From: Dehalococcoidia bacterium
GTDB taxonomy: Bacteria > Chloroflexota > Dehalococcoidia > Lucifugimonadales > Lucifugimonadaceae
DNA length: 64,000 nt
Assembly: GCA_022819585.1 (NCBI GenBank)
Contig: JAJEGY010000031.1
Span: 1 to 64,000, forward strand
Direction: 5' to 3'
Shown: piece after piece, positions 33,017 to 43,066 of the stretch
Numbering within the stretch: position 1 is the stretch's first letter
Layout: each line of letters begins with the position of its first letter
Made by a program: the position numbers and the translations under genes
Notes under the pieces: model-generated
Told to the model about the DNA's origin: nothing
The model's input: the letters and a program-made list of their open reading frames with translations, nothing else
The model's database searches: none

Positions 33017-34915
33017 TTATCGTGCTGGGTTGGTTTCTTGACCGAGTATCGCGGATGCTTGGTTGCCTGCGGTTTCGGGTGTGGTGTCGAAGCCGAGCAT
33101 TTCCAGGGCTAGTAGTTTTGCATCTTCGATAGTGTCGACGATGTGATCTTCAGGCACTTCGTCGATGGCGTTCATGGCTCGTAGAGCGGTTTCGGGGACA
33201 CCGCTTAGACCGACGAGGAGACATTCGGAGTGTTCAGTTTTGGCGACGTCGATCATTTGCTCGACGACTAGGGCAGCGGAGTCGTCGATGTAGACGGTGT
33301 CGGTGAAGTCGAGGATGACGATTTCGTGTTGTTGAATGTCTTCGCCGATTATGGTGATGAGTCGACTAGAGGATGAAACGGTGAAGCTTCCTCTGAGGGA
33401 TACCAGTCCGACACGCGCGGCGAATATATCCATGGTTCTCGCGGCGCGGTATCCGGCGAAGAAGACTTGGTCGATGATGGGAACAGAGATGATGCTGTCG
33501 AGTTCGAGACGCTCAAGTTGTCTCGCAGTCGCCATGCCCGCGGCGATCAGACCGATCGCGACCGCGGTGACGAGGTCGAGGAAGATGGTCAGGAACATGG
33601 TGATGACCATGACAATGAGGTGTTCACGTTGGACGCGATGGATGCGAGTGATGAATCGCCAATCGATGATGTCCCACCCGACTTTAAGGAGGATCCCGGC
33701 GAGCGCGGCGAGAGGGATGCTTTCAACGTATTGTCCGAGTCCAAGCACGAGAGCGAGGAGTATCCCAGCTCTTATAGCACCGGATACTGGTGTACTTCCG
33801 CCAGCGCGGAGATTGACGACCGTTCCGAGCGTAGCGCCAGCACCGGGCAGTCCACCGATGAATCCGGCGATGGTGTTGCCGATGCCTTGTCCGACGAGTT
33901 CCTTGTTGGGATTGTGTCTGGTGCGCGTCATCGAGTCGGCGATGAGCGACGTGAGGAGGGAGTCGATGGAGCCGAGGAGGGCGATGATGAGAGCGGGTTG
34001 TACGGCCTTCACGAGGAATGCGCCGGAGATTTCGGGGAGCTGAATGGATGGGAGACCGGTGGGAACTTCGCTGATGACTGGTGCGTGTGTGAGCCATAGG
34101 ACTCCGAGCAGCGTGCCGGTGACGAGTGCGGCGAGAGTTGATGGGAAGAAGCGATGGAGTTTCTGCGGCCATAGGATGCCGACGGCTAGAGTTGCGGCGG
34201 CGATGATGAATGCGTCGAAGTCGATGTTTGGAATGGCTTCGGGCAATGCTCGGATAGCGCCGACCGGCCCGCCTGATACTCCTTCCTGTCCGATGAATGG
34301 GAGGATCTGAAGGATGATGATGATGACACCGATGCCGGACATGAATCCGGAGATGACGGAGTAAGGGGTGTAGGCGACGAAGCGTCCGATTTTTAGAACG
34401 CCGAGGAGGATTTGGATGATGCCGGCGAGGATGACGATGGCGAAAGCCTCGCCCAGATTGTCGGGTCCGGCGAGGGTTACGACCGCGGCCATAGCTACGG
34501 ACATAGGCCCGGTGGGTCCTGAGATCTGGGATCTGGTTCCACCGAACACGGCGGCGAAGAAACCGACTGCGATTGCGCCGTATATTCCTGCAACGGCACC
34601 TAGTCCGGACGCGACGCCGAAAGCGAGCGCAACGGGGAGGCCGACGACAGTGGCAGTCAGTCCGCCAAAGATGTCGCCTTTCAGGGTTTCCAGATCATAG
34701 CTGAACTGAAACTTTTCGACGATATTTTGCAACTGGATTTTGTTTGGATACGCTGTATCGTTTAGTTTGTAGTGAGGACATTTTACGGGGATTTTGTCAA
34801 TTCTGTTAGGGAATATTGAGGAATCCTCGGGATGCGACGTGCAGGATGGCGTCAGAATGAGCGGATTTGGCGGAATCGGTGTGGTATATTGCAAGTAAGA
34901 CGATGCGACCCGCAA
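33017..34915 (-). CDS. SulP-family anion transporter with STAS domain
   Basis: Up to 632 residues, but the first 60-65 look non-coding in style and the true start is probably a TTG near residue 63. The transport domain ('ISGPTGPMSVAMAAV', 'SGFMSGIGVIIIILQ', 'GLPGAGATLGTVVNLRAGG') has the 14-helix SulP pattern. The last 130 residues are a STAS domain with 'DFTDTVYIDDSAALVV'. SulP proteins move sulfate or bicarbonate; the substrate here is not determined. The putative selenoprotein peroxiredoxin gene lies 33 bp downstream, so they may share a transcript. The gene is divergent from dxs. Confidence 0.85.
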   Translation of the reverse strand: MRVASSYLQYTTPIPPNPLILTPSCTSHPEDSSIFPNRIDKIPVKCPHYKLNDTAYPNKIQLQNIVEKFQFSYDLETLKGDIFGGLTATVVGLPVALAFGVASGLGAVAGIYGAIAVGFFAAVFGGTRSQISGPTGPMSVAMAAVVTLAGPDNLGEAFAIVILAGIIQILLGVLKIGRFVAYTPYSVISGFMSGIGVIIIILQILPFIGQEGVSGGPVGAIRALPEAIPNIDFDAFIIAAATLAVGILWPQKLHRFFPSTLAALVTGTLLGVLWLTHAPVISEVPTGLPSIQLPEISGAFLVKAVQPALIIALLGSIDSLLTSLIADSMTRTRHNPNKELVGQGIGNTIAGFIGGLPGAGATLGTVVNLRAGGSTPVSGAIRAGILLALVLGLGQYVESIPLAALAGILLKVGWDIIDWRFITRIHRVQREHLIVMVITMFLTIFLDLVTAVAIGLIAAGMATARQLERLELDSIISVPIIDQVFFAGYRAARTMDIFAARVGLVSLRGSFTVSSSSRLITIIGEDIQQHEIVILDFTDTVYIDDSAALVVEQMIDVAKTEHSECLLVGLSGVPETALRAMNAIDEVPEDHIVDTIEDAKLLALEMLGFDTTPETAGNQASAILGQETNPAR

Positions 34916-34970
34916 TTCGGTGATGGGTTGTGGGGTTTCAGCTGATCAGAAGCTGCAAGACAGGAAGCCA

Positions 34971-36887
34971 ATGACAGAGCGGATTTTGGATCGAATAGAC
35001 GCCCCTCAGGACCTTAAGGGACTGACGCTTGAGGAGGCTGAGCAGGTGGCGGATGAGGTACGCGAGACGATCATCTCGGTGATAACGGAGCGCGGGGGTC
35101 ATCTGGCGTCGAATCTGGGTGTCGTTGAGTTGACGCTGGCTCTGCATCGGGTATTCGACAGCCCGAATGACAGTCTGGTTTGGGACACGACGAACCAGTT
35201 GTACACGCACAAACTGGTGACGGGTCGTCGTGACGAGTTTCAGGACATCCGGTTGGCCGGAGGCCTGTCAGGCTTTGGTGAGCCGATGGAGAGCGAGCAT
35301 GACACGCTTTGCGCGGGCCATGCCGGGACGGGTCTATCGATCGCGCTGGGCATTGCACAGAGCGCGGTGAACCGAGGGAGTGAGGAATGGACGGTCGCGG
35401 TGGTGGGTGATGGTGCGATGACGTCGGGTTCTAGCTTCGAGGCGCTGAACAACATCGTTCATCTGAATCCCGAGCGGATGATAGTTATCTTGAATGACAA
35501 CGGGATGTCGATCTCGGAGAACATCGGCTTTTTGACGAACTGGCGGAAGCGCCTGATCACTCATCCCGAGTTTCAGTCGATGATCGAGCGGATGAAGTCG
35601 ATATCGCAGAGGGTGCCGACTGGCGAGTTGATGTATCGGATCGTGAAGCGGTTCAATACTGGTCTGGCCGGATTGATCGTACCGACGATGTTCTGGACGG
35701 AGATGGGTTTCCAGTACCTTGGGCCGATCGATGGTCATGACTTGAAGGCGTTGGAACAGACGCTAGGGCAGGCGATGGATTCTCGCGGTGCAGTTCCCTT
35801 GGTGCATGTGGTTACGCACAAAGGGCACGGTTACGAGTTGGCGGAAGAGGACCCGGTGAAGTTCCACCAGCCGAGTTCGCCGCTGGGTTCAGGGTCAGGT
35901 GCTCCGACATATTCGAAGGTGTTTTCGGAGACGCTGTCCGAGATAATGCGAGAGGACGAGTCCGTAGTAGGCATCAGCGCGGCGATGCTTGAGGGCACGG
36001 GTCTGGTGGATGTGATGAATGAGTTCCCGGAGAGGGTGTTTGACGTCGGGATTGCAGAGCAGCACGCGGTGAGCATGGCGGCCGGAATGTCGTCGAATGG
36101 GATGAAGCCGTTCGTGTCGATCTATTCGACCTTCATGCAGAGGGCGTTCGATCAGATATTGCACGACATCTGCCTGCAGAACTTGGATGTGACACTGATC
36201 GCGGACCGAGCAGGGATTGTGGGCGAGGACGGCAAGACGCACCACGGAGCGTTTGACATCACGTATTTGAGGTGTCTGCCGAACGCTATCGTTACTGCGC
36301 CTCGTGACGAGAATCATTTGCAGCACTTGATTTACACGGCGTACAAGTACGACGGCCCGTTTGCGATACGGATCGCCAGAGGCGAGGCGGTCGGAGTACC
36401 GCGCGATGCGGAGCTGCGTGAGTTGCCGATTGGCAAGGGCGAGGTGATTATGGAGGGAGAGGACGTGGCGATATTCGCGCTTGGCAAGTCGAACAGCGCG
36501 GCTGTAGAGGCGGCGGATCAACTGGCGGAGTACGGGATTTCGTGCGCCGTCGTTGACCCGGTGTATGCGAAGCCGTTAGATGCGGACTTGATTTTCGAAG
36601 TCGCGCGCAAAGCTGGTCAAATCGTGACGGTAGAGGAGAACGTGCTTGCTGGTGGGTTCGGTTCGGCGGTGCTGGAAGTCTTGAAGGACGCGGGACTCGA
36701 TGATGTGGCGGTGCACCGGATCGGGATGCCGGATGCGTTTATCGAGCATGGGACTGCTGCGGATCAGCGTCAGCAGTTGCGGCTGGACGCGCAGGGCATC
36801 GTGGATCAGATACTCGGCACGTACTTCCCGGACGTTGCGGCGCGAGTCCAACGCGGAGAGGATCCGCGGTTGGCGGCGACGGCATAG
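34971..36887 (+). CDS. dxs: 1-deoxy-D-xylulose-5-phosphate synthase
   Basis: 638 residues from the ATG at 34971, chosen because AGGAAG lies just upstream and MTERILDRIDAPQDLKGL matches the family N-terminus. The thiamine-diphosphate motif GDGAMTSG...NN is present, as are the catalytic 'GHAGTGLSIALG' His, 'FDVGIAEQHAVSMAAG' with the cofactor-activating Glu, and 'DRAGIVGEDGKTHHGAFD'. DXS condenses pyruvate and glyceraldehyde-3-phosphate and is the entry step of the MEP isoprenoid pathway. The gene is monocistronic and ends at a bidirectional terminator. Confidence 0.97.
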   Translation: MTERILDRIDAPQDLKGLTLEEAEQVADEVRETIISVITERGGHLASNLGVVELTLALHRVFDSPNDSLVWDTTNQLYTHKLVTGRRDEFQDIRLAGGLSGFGEPMESEHDTLCAGHAGTGLSIALGIAQSAVNRGSEEWTVAVVGDGAMTSGSSFEALNNIVHLNPERMIVILNDNGMSISENIGFLTNWRKRLITHPEFQSMIERMKSISQRVPTGELMYRIVKRFNTGLAGLIVPTMFWTEMGFQYLGPIDGHDLKALEQTLGQAMDSRGAVPLVHVVTHKGHGYELAEEDPVKFHQPSSPLGSGSGAPTYSKVFSETLSEIMREDESVVGISAAMLEGTGLVDVMNEFPERVFDVGIAEQHAVSMAAGMSSNGMKPFVSIYSTFMQRAFDQILHDICLQNLDVTLIADRAGIVGEDGKTHHGAFDITYLRCLPNAIVTAPRDENHLQHLIYTAYKYDGPFAIRIARGEAVGVPRDAELRELPIGKGEVIMEGEDVAIFALGKSNSAAVEAADQLAEYGISCAVVDPVYAKPLDADLIFEVARKAGQIVTVEENVLAGGFGSAVLEVLKDAGLDDVAVHRIGMPDAFIEHGTAADQRQQLRLDAQGIVDQILGTYFPDVAARVQRGEDPRLAATA

Positions 36888-36908
36888 TTTTCTAAACCCC
36901 CTTGTATT

Positions 36909-36929
36909 CCCCCTTGAGCATCAAGGGGG
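36909..36929. terminator. bidirectional terminator between dxs and hyi
   Basis: CCCCCTTG (36909-36916) and CAAGGGGG (36922-36929) form a perfect 8-bp stem with an AGCAT loop between two convergent genes. There is no long T-run on either side, so termination may be weak or factor-assisted. Confidence 0.65.
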
Positions 36930-36955
36930 AGGTGAGAGATGTCAAGGGGAAGGTT

Positions 36956-37735
36956 TCACAGATAGGGTTTGACCCAATCCAGCCCGGATTCGGTGTCACC
37001 AGCAGGCATGTATTCGGCACCGATCCAACCGTCGTAACCACTGTTGGCGATGTGATCTAAGACGAATGGGTAGTTGATTTCACCCGATCCGGGTTCGTGA
37101 CGTCCAGGGTTGTCGGCGATCTGGACGTGTCCGATGGAAGGCAGGAGGTCGGTGAATTTGGTTGCGAGGTCGCCTTCCATAATCTGAGTGTGATACACGT
37201 CGAATTGGAGGCGCACGTTATCACGATCCGCGGCGCGGACCAGTTCTGCGCCGTGGGCAGAGTCTGATACGTGGGTACCGGGGACATCGCGCGTGTTCAG
37301 GGGTTCGACCAGGACGACAGCGCCGATTTCGGATGAAGCGTCCGCTGCGAAGCGGAGGTTATCGACAAGAGTCTGATCAGCAAGCTCAGGATCGGTTCCG
37401 GCGTCCGGAATGCCGGCGAGACAGGTTAACCGTTGACAACCGAGGGTCTTGGCATATTCGATAGCGAGGCCCACGCCGTCTTGGAATTCCCCTTTGCGAC
37501 TGGGTTGGACAGCGATGCCGCGGTCACCATTTGCCCAATCGCCTGCCGGGAAGTCGAAGAGGACCTGTTGAAGGTTGTGTTTATCGAGTTGCTCAGCGAT
37601 CGCGTCGGCAGGAAAGTCGTACGGGAAGAGGTATTCGACGCCTTTGAAGCCATTGCGCGCCGCGGCGGAGAATCGGTCCATGAAGTCGTGTTCGTTGTAC
37701 ATCATGGTTAGATTGGCGGCGATTTTGAGGGGCAA
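36956..37735 (-). CDS. hyi: hydroxypyruvate isomerase-like TIM barrel
   Basis: 259 residues, the length of hydroxypyruvate isomerases. The start 'MPLKIAANLTMMYNEHDFMDRF' and 'GVEYLFPYD' are typical. Metal and active-site residues: Glu in 'VVLVEPLNTRD', Asp and His in 'LQFDVYHTQ', His in 'GHVQIAD' and Glu in 'WIGAEYMP'. The enzyme converts hydroxypyruvate to tartronate semialdehyde, a step of glyoxylate and glycerate metabolism. Some close relatives act on other keto-sugars. Confidence 0.85.
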   Translation of the reverse strand: MPLKIAANLTMMYNEHDFMDRFSAAARNGFKGVEYLFPYDFPADAIAEQLDKHNLQQVLFDFPAGDWANGDRGIAVQPSRKGEFQDGVGLAIEYAKTLGCQRLTCLAGIPDAGTDPELADQTLVDNLRFAADASSEIGAVVLVEPLNTRDVPGTHVSDSAHGAELVRAADRDNVRLQFDVYHTQIMEGDLATKFTDLLPSIGHVQIADNPGRHEPGSGEINYPFVLDHIANSGYDGWIGAEYMPAGDTESGLDWVKPYL

Positions 37736-37948
37736 GGGAAATACTCCTAGTGATCGATTTACGCTAGTCGTGATCAGCGCGACACTCCATGTTAAGAGAT
37801 TTTGGAAAATGATCGGATAGCGGTTTGGTCGATGAGTCCCGAAGATAATGACTTAGACATGGGGCGTTAGTCATGCGAGAATTGACTCACGCTCGTGATC
37901 GAGTGATTGCTCGTGGCTCAGTTAAGTGGATGAAGGTTTCCGCAATTG

Positions 37949-39733
37949 ATGGATGAGTTAATCGTTTTCGGAGTTCTCGCCGCTTCGCTTGTCCTGTTTG
38001 TGCTGAACAAGTGGCGGTACGATGTTGTGGCGTTGCTGGCGTTGTCGGTACTTGCGCTAGCGGGTATCGTGCCAGCGTCGGAGGCGTATCGCGGTTTCGG
38101 GCATCCGGCAGTGGTGACGGTTGCGGCGGTTTTGGTATTGAGTCGTGCCCTCCAGAATTCGGGGGTTGTCGATGTCATGGCCAATTGTTATGCACGGATT
38201 CCAAGCGTTCCGGTGTTGCGGATGTTGAGCTTGTCAGGTATGACAGCGTTCTTTTCGGCGTTCATGAACAATGTAGGAGCGGTGAGTCTGTTAATGCCTG
38301 TTGCGATCAGGGTAGCGAACAGAAGCAGGCAACTACCATCGCGTTACCTTATGCCGCTGGCGTTTGCGTCGCTGCTTGGCGGCCTGACGACGCTGATCGG
38401 CACTCCGCCCAACATCATCATCTCGAATTTTCGGAGAGAGGAATCGGGGGTTCCATTTCAGATGTTTGATTTTGCTCCGGTCGGGATAGGAGTCGCCTTG
38501 GTAGGTATCGTTTTCATCGCGTTGGTCGGTTGGCGGTTTATCCCGACGAGGAAAGCGCCGTTGGCACTATCCGATACGTTGCATATCGAGGACTATATGA
38601 CTGAGGTGCGAGTGCCTCGGGATTCGCGGTTCGTGGGGAAGCTGGTTCGTGATCTTGAGGAGCTTGCTGAAGAGGATGTGGCAATAGTTGGTATGCTGCA
38701 TGGCGGCACGATATACGGCGCACCGTCGAGTTACGAGGTGATCGATGGCGATGACATCTTCATCGTCGAGGCTGACCCGGAGGACTTACGATCCTTCGTC
38801 GATTCAACAGGCTTCGTGTTGGAAGGTTCGAGAGATGTGCGGGAGGATTTCAACCAATCTGTAAGTTCGGATGAAGTCACGGTTGTAGAAGCGATAGTTG
38901 AACCGGAGAGTACGGCGCGCGGAAGAACGGCTCGGGGCCTACACCTCCATGCAACGTACGGAGTCAACTTGCTCGGAGTGTCGCGAAGGGGAACACGGTT
39001 TGCCCGTCGTTTGGGGCATGTGGCGTTTCGTGCTGGAGATGTGCTTCTTCTGCAAGGGAGGACGGAGCTGGTTCAAGCAGCGATGCCACGATTGGGTCTG
39101 TTGCCTCTCGCTGAGCGCGAATTGCGCATCGGTCAACGCCGGCGACTTTTCTTCCCGTTGGCGGTGTTTGCCGGGGCTGTTTTGTTGGCGGCGTTCAATG
39201 TTGTACCGATCCAGATCTCATTTCTGGCGGCAGCGGTGGTGCTGCTTTTGACGCGATTTCTGACGCTCCACGCGGCGTATCAGGCGATCGATTGGCCGGT
39301 GAATATTCTTCTGGGAGCGATGATTCCGGTTGGGGAGGCATTGGAGTCGACGGGTGGAGCAGCGCGGATCGCAATGGTGATTGTGGAGGTTGGTGAATTG
39401 TTCCCAGCGTGGGCGATGTTAGGGATCATGCTGGTGACGACGATGTTGTTGTCTGCGGTGATCAACAATGCGGCGGCGGTGATTCTGATGGCTCCTATCG
39501 GGATCGGAGTTGCGGCGACTCTGGGTGCGCACTCGGATCCGTTTTTGATGGCGGTTGCCATCGGTGCATCATCCGCGTTCCTTACGCCGATCGGTCACCA
39601 GTCGAACACCATCGTGATGGGTCCTGCCGGTTACCAGTTCGGGGACTATTTACGGCTCGGAATGCCGTTGGTTGTGGTTATCGTTTTAGTGGCTATTCCA
39701 TTGATTATGTGGGTTTGGCCAATGGGCATATGA
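37949..39733 (+). CDS. SLC13/DASS-type permease with two central RCK-C domains
   Basis: 594 residues from the ATG at 37949. Four to six membrane helices at the N-terminus include 'SAFMNNVGAVSLLMPVA' and 'GTPPNIIISNF', the ion-transporter hairpins of the CitM/DASS group. Residues about 205-385 form a cytoplasmic loop with two TrkA-C (RCK_C) modules ('MTEVRVPRDSRFVGK' and 'HATYGVNLLGVSRRG'). The second membrane half follows, with 'INNAAAVILMAPIG' and 'LTPIGHQSNTIVMGPAGY'. These proteins carry dicarboxylates, sulfate or other anions with sodium or protons. The substrate is unknown. Confidence 0.85.
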   Translation: MDELIVFGVLAASLVLFVLNKWRYDVVALLALSVLALAGIVPASEAYRGFGHPAVVTVAAVLVLSRALQNSGVVDVMANCYARIPSVPVLRMLSLSGMTAFFSAFMNNVGAVSLLMPVAIRVANRSRQLPSRYLMPLAFASLLGGLTTLIGTPPNIIISNFRREESGVPFQMFDFAPVGIGVALVGIVFIALVGWRFIPTRKAPLALSDTLHIEDYMTEVRVPRDSRFVGKLVRDLEELAEEDVAIVGMLHGGTIYGAPSSYEVIDGDDIFIVEADPEDLRSFVDSTGFVLEGSRDVREDFNQSVSSDEVTVVEAIVEPESTARGRTARGLHLHATYGVNLLGVSRRGTRFARRLGHVAFRAGDVLLLQGRTELVQAAMPRLGLLPLAERELRIGQRRRLFFPLAVFAGAVLLAAFNVVPIQISFLAAAVVLLLTRFLTLHAAYQAIDWPVNILLGAMIPVGEALESTGGAARIAMVIVEVGELFPAWAMLGIMLVTTMLLSAVINNAAAVILMAPIGIGVAATLGAHSDPFLMAVAIGASSAFLTPIGHQSNTIVMGPAGYQFGDYLRLGMPLVVVIVLVAIPLIMWVWPMGI

Positions 39734-39751
39734 CCACCGTGGGCCGGCACA

Positions 39752-41158
39752 TCAATGCATTGTCCAGCTCGGGAGCAGCAGTTCGTGAGAGACGGTCACT
39801 GGGAAACGGACAGGGTTTTCGAGGAGGCGGATCGAATCAGGGAGTAGCTGAATGTTTGAGGTGATGCGATTTTTGATTGTTGCGGTCGGTTCTCTGGTTT
39901 GCAGCCGTCTGCCGGATTCGATCGCTGGTTGCAGCAATTCGTGTTGGAGTTCTGGTATATCGAGTGGCGGGTGTTTAGTGATCGTGTCTCCAGTGATTTC
40001 ACCTTCGCGGATCTGTCGGTAAACCTGTTTTGCATAGGGGAGAGTACGTTTGCCTTCGCTGCGTTTGATGATGGGCTTGCCGTCCAGTTCGACTAGTTTG
40101 TAGACAGAATCGATGTACGGTGCGTCGGCGGAAGTTCCGAATCGGGTGCCTACTCCGAAGGCGTCGATAGGGGCGTTCGATGCAATGAGGTCTTGGATGG
40201 AGTGTTCGTCGAGTCCACCGCTTGCCATGATGCGGATCTCGGGAAAGCCGGCTTGATTGAGGAGGGATCGTGCGTCTTTGGCGAGTTGGGCTAGGTCGCC
40301 GCTGTCTAAGCGGATGGCGTTGATGGATTTACCGTTTTTCCGAGCGGTCTGGGCTACGCGGATGGCGTTTCTTACTCCTTCAAGGGTGTCGTAGGTGTCG
40401 ACCAGTAAGGTTGTCGAGTCGGGGAACTCGATTGCGTAGGCTTCGAAGGCGTCGTGCTCGTCTCCGAAGGCTTGGATAAAGGAGTGGGCCATTGTGCCGA
40501 AGGCGGGGATGTTGTAGAGCGCGGCAGCTTTGAGGTTGCTGGTTCCGGCGAAACCGGCGAGATATCCGGCGCGTGCGGCTTCCATTGCCGATTCTTCGCT
40601 GTGGGTTCGACGTGATCCGAAGTCGACGACGGGTCGTCCTGCAGCGGCTTGGACGATGCGGGATGCTTTGGTCGCGAAGAGAGTTGCGCTGGTGACGATG
40701 TTTAAGAGCATCGTCTCGACGATCTGGGCTTCGATTAAGGGCGCAGTGACTTCGAGAAGGGGTTCGTCGGCAAAGACGATGGTTCCTTCGGAGACTGCGC
40801 GGACATCTCCGGTGAATTGGATGTTGGCTAGGTAGGTGAGGAAATCTTCTGACAGGGGAGATGTTGAACGTAGGGATTCGATGTCTTCGTAAGAGAAGTG
40901 AAAGTCTTGGAGGAAGTCGAGAGCGGCGTCTATACCGCTGGCAATGTAGTAGCTGCGATTTTTGGGATAGCCGCGGAAGAAGAGACTGAAGGTGGCGGTG
41001 TTGTCCATGCCGCGTCGCCAGAAGACCTGAGACATGGTGAGTTCGTAGAGGTCTACGCTGAGTTCTTTTCGGTACGTGGGCACGGAGGCATGTGGATCTG
41101 GCGCGTTGGTGCATACTTTAATGCTGACTGTCGGGGATAGACATGTACAAGCAGGCAA
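39752..41158 (-). CDS. pncB: nicotinate phosphoribosyltransferase
   Basis: Up to 468 residues. The listed TTG start overlaps the next gene; a GTG at 41083 ('VPTYRKELSVDLYELTMSQVF') is more likely. Family motifs are 'DLYELTMSQ', 'DFGSRRTH' with the phosphorylatable His, 'GTSNLKAA', 'GTMAHSFIQAFG' and 'IRLDSGDLAQLAK'. The enzyme joins nicotinate to PRPP with ATP in NAD salvage. Together with the nicotinamidase at 51.2 kb it gives a complete nicotinamide-to-nicotinate-mononucleotide route. It is divergent from the transhydrogenase gene. Confidence 0.9.
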   Translation of the reverse strand: MPACTCLSPTVSIKVCTNAPDPHASVPTYRKELSVDLYELTMSQVFWRRGMDNTATFSLFFRGYPKNRSYYIASGIDAALDFLQDFHFSYEDIESLRSTSPLSEDFLTYLANIQFTGDVRAVSEGTIVFADEPLLEVTAPLIEAQIVETMLLNIVTSATLFATKASRIVQAAAGRPVVDFGSRRTHSEESAMEAARAGYLAGFAGTSNLKAAALYNIPAFGTMAHSFIQAFGDEHDAFEAYAIEFPDSTTLLVDTYDTLEGVRNAIRVAQTARKNGKSINAIRLDSGDLAQLAKDARSLLNQAGFPEIRIMASGGLDEHSIQDLIASNAPIDAFGVGTRFGTSADAPYIDSVYKLVELDGKPIIKRSEGKRTLPYAKQVYRQIREGEITGDTITKHPPLDIPELQHELLQPAIESGRRLQTREPTATIKNRITSNIQLLPDSIRLLENPVRFPVTVSHELLLPSWTMH

Positions 41159-41175
41159 TCGACGGGAGAAACGGG

Positions 41176-42459
41176 ATGTCTCAGGCTTTGGAAACGGCGT
41201 TTGCGATGGATGCTGCGAGCATCAAGTTCGGGTTTGGGATTACTGGTGAGTTGGGTTTTGAGATGAAGCGGCTGGGGGTTGAAAAGGCGATGGTTCTGAC
41301 GGATCAGTCGTTGTTGGAGACCACGGCGGTTACGACATCGTTGCAGTCGTTGAGGGATGAGGGAATCGAGTGTGTGGTTTATGCGGATGTGAGTGTTGAG
41401 CCTACGGATGCGTCGTTTGCAGATGCGATCCGGTTTGCAGAGCAGGGAGAGTTTGATGGCTATGTGGCGGTCGGCGGGGGATCGGTGATGGATACGGCTA
41501 AGGCTGCGAATCTATACGACACTTATCCGGCTGAGTTCTTGGAGTATGTGAATGCGCCGATAGGGAAGGGGACTCCGGTGCCCGGTGCTTTGAAGCCGTT
41601 GATCGCGGTGCCGACAACGGCTGGGACGGGCAGCGAGACATCGGGTGTGTCGATCTTCGACATGAAGGATCTTCATGCGAAGACGGGGATCGCCAACCGG
41701 GCGTTGAAGCCGAGCATGGGGCTGGTGGATCCGGAGAACACGAGGTCGATGCCTAGGAATGTAGCGGCGTTCAGCGGATTTGATGTGCTGTGTCATGGAT
41801 TGGAGTCCTATACCGCTTTGCCGTACACGCGGCGTGAAGCTCCGATCGATCCGGCGCATCGGCCGGCGTACCAGGGATCGAACCCGATGAGCGATGTTTG
41901 GGCGGCGAAGGCGGTTGAGATTGTGTCCGCGAATATACGGCGCGCGGTGAATGATCCTGAGGATGATGAGGCGCGGGCGAATATGTGTTTGGCGGCGACA
42001 GCGGCGGGAGTGGGATTTGGGACCGCGGGTGTGCATCTGCCGCACGGGATGTCGTATCCGGTAGCGGGTAATGCAAGGGATTTTCAGCCTGAGGGCTATC
42101 CGGATGAGCATCCGATCATCCCGCATGGATTGTCGGTGATTCTGAACGCGCCGGCCGTGTTTAGATACACGGCATCAGCAAATCCGGCACGGCACTTAGA
42201 GGCGGCGCGGTTGATGGGTGCGGATGTTGAGGGCGCGTATGAGAGTGATGCCGGGGAGATTCTGGCCCAGCAGATCATTCAACTGCTGCAAGACTTGGAG
42301 ATGCCAAACGGGTTATCAGGGGTGGGTTACGGCGAATCAGATATCGATGCATTCGTTCAAGGGACATTGCCGCAGCACCGAGTTACGAAGCTGGCGCCGA
42401 GGCCCACAGGAGCGGAAGAGTTGCGAAAGTTGTTTGAGGATTCGATGGTGCTCTGGTAG
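41176..42459 (+). CDS. iron-containing alcohol dehydrogenase, hydroxyacid-oxoacid transhydrogenase type
   Basis: 427 residues from the ATG at 41176, which has GGGAG seven bases upstream. The NAD-binding motif 'GGGSVMDTAK' and the metal-binding His residues in 'LCHGLESY' and 'HLPHGMSYPVAG' are of group III iron-dependent dehydrogenases. The segment 'IPHGLSVILNAPAVFRYT' and overall length match the hydroxyacid-oxoacid transhydrogenase (ADHFE1) branch, which oxidises 4-hydroxybutyrate while reducing 2-oxoglutarate. The substrate assignment is by family only. Confidence 0.85.
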   Translation: MSQALETAFAMDAASIKFGFGITGELGFEMKRLGVEKAMVLTDQSLLETTAVTTSLQSLRDEGIECVVYADVSVEPTDASFADAIRFAEQGEFDGYVAVGGGSVMDTAKAANLYDTYPAEFLEYVNAPIGKGTPVPGALKPLIAVPTTAGTGSETSGVSIFDMKDLHAKTGIANRALKPSMGLVDPENTRSMPRNVAAFSGFDVLCHGLESYTALPYTRREAPIDPAHRPAYQGSNPMSDVWAAKAVEIVSANIRRAVNDPEDDEARANMCLAATAAGVGFGTAGVHLPHGMSYPVAGNARDFQPEGYPDEHPIIPHGLSVILNAPAVFRYTASANPARHLEAARLMGADVEGAYESDAGEILAQQIIQLLQDLEMPNGLSGVGYGESDIDAFVQGTLPQHRVTKLAPRPTGAEELRKLFEDSMVLW

Positions 42460-42556
42460 ATCAGGGCCCGCTGTATGTCGGAGGTGTGGTTTATTTCTTA
42501 CGCCAACGGATATGGCGTGGGATAATGCGTTTCAAGCTAGTCAAGGAGGGTTGAAA

Positions 42557-42979
42557 ATGGATATCTTGCGGAAGATTGTTGCGGTTTACTTGGTTGTGAC
42601 GGGGATTGTTGTAGCTGTGCATTTGGCTGTGACGCCGCTGTATCACGATGGTTCACCAGACTATCCGGTGTGGGAGATCGTGAACTACTTCATGGCGGTC
42701 GGGGCAGTAATCGTCTTGCTTGTCGGCATCGCGCGTAAACGTGCGATAAATGGGCAGGAGGTAGATACGCTGACGTACCTTCGGACGTCGTTCGTTTTCT
42801 ACGGAGGGATCGTATTGGCGAGTCTGTTTTTCTGGCAATGGTTCTGGCAGCTGAATCCGGACAGCGAAACCGGGTTGGCGGTCAACTCGCACATCATCTA
42901 TTTCCCGGCGATGGATATGCTGTATTCGGTGCTGACGTTGATTGTCGGACGGCGGATGTGGAACGCTGACGGGACCTAG
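42557..42979 (+). CDS. small four-helix membrane protein
   Basis: 140 residues. AGGAGG lies seven bases before the ATG at 42557, which fixes the start; the frame extends upstream without meaning. Four hydrophobic helices are seen (about 5-25, 38-60, 75-95 and 113-132), separated by short polar loops ('ARKRAINGQEVDTL'). No family is recognised. It is 97 bp downstream of the transhydrogenase gene. Confidence 0.7.
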   Translation: MDILRKIVAVYLVVTGIVVAVHLAVTPLYHDGSPDYPVWEIVNYFMAVGAVIVLLVGIARKRAINGQEVDTLTYLRTSFVFYGGIVLASLFFWQWFWQLNPDSETGLAVNSHIIYFPAMDMLYSVLTLIVGRRMWNADGT

Positions 42980-43066
42980 TCAGCAGCAATTGTTGGCACT
43001 TGGTCTGGATTGTGCCGTTTTGATCTGAGCAGGCTCGCGCTTAAACTAGTACTGATGGTGTGAATC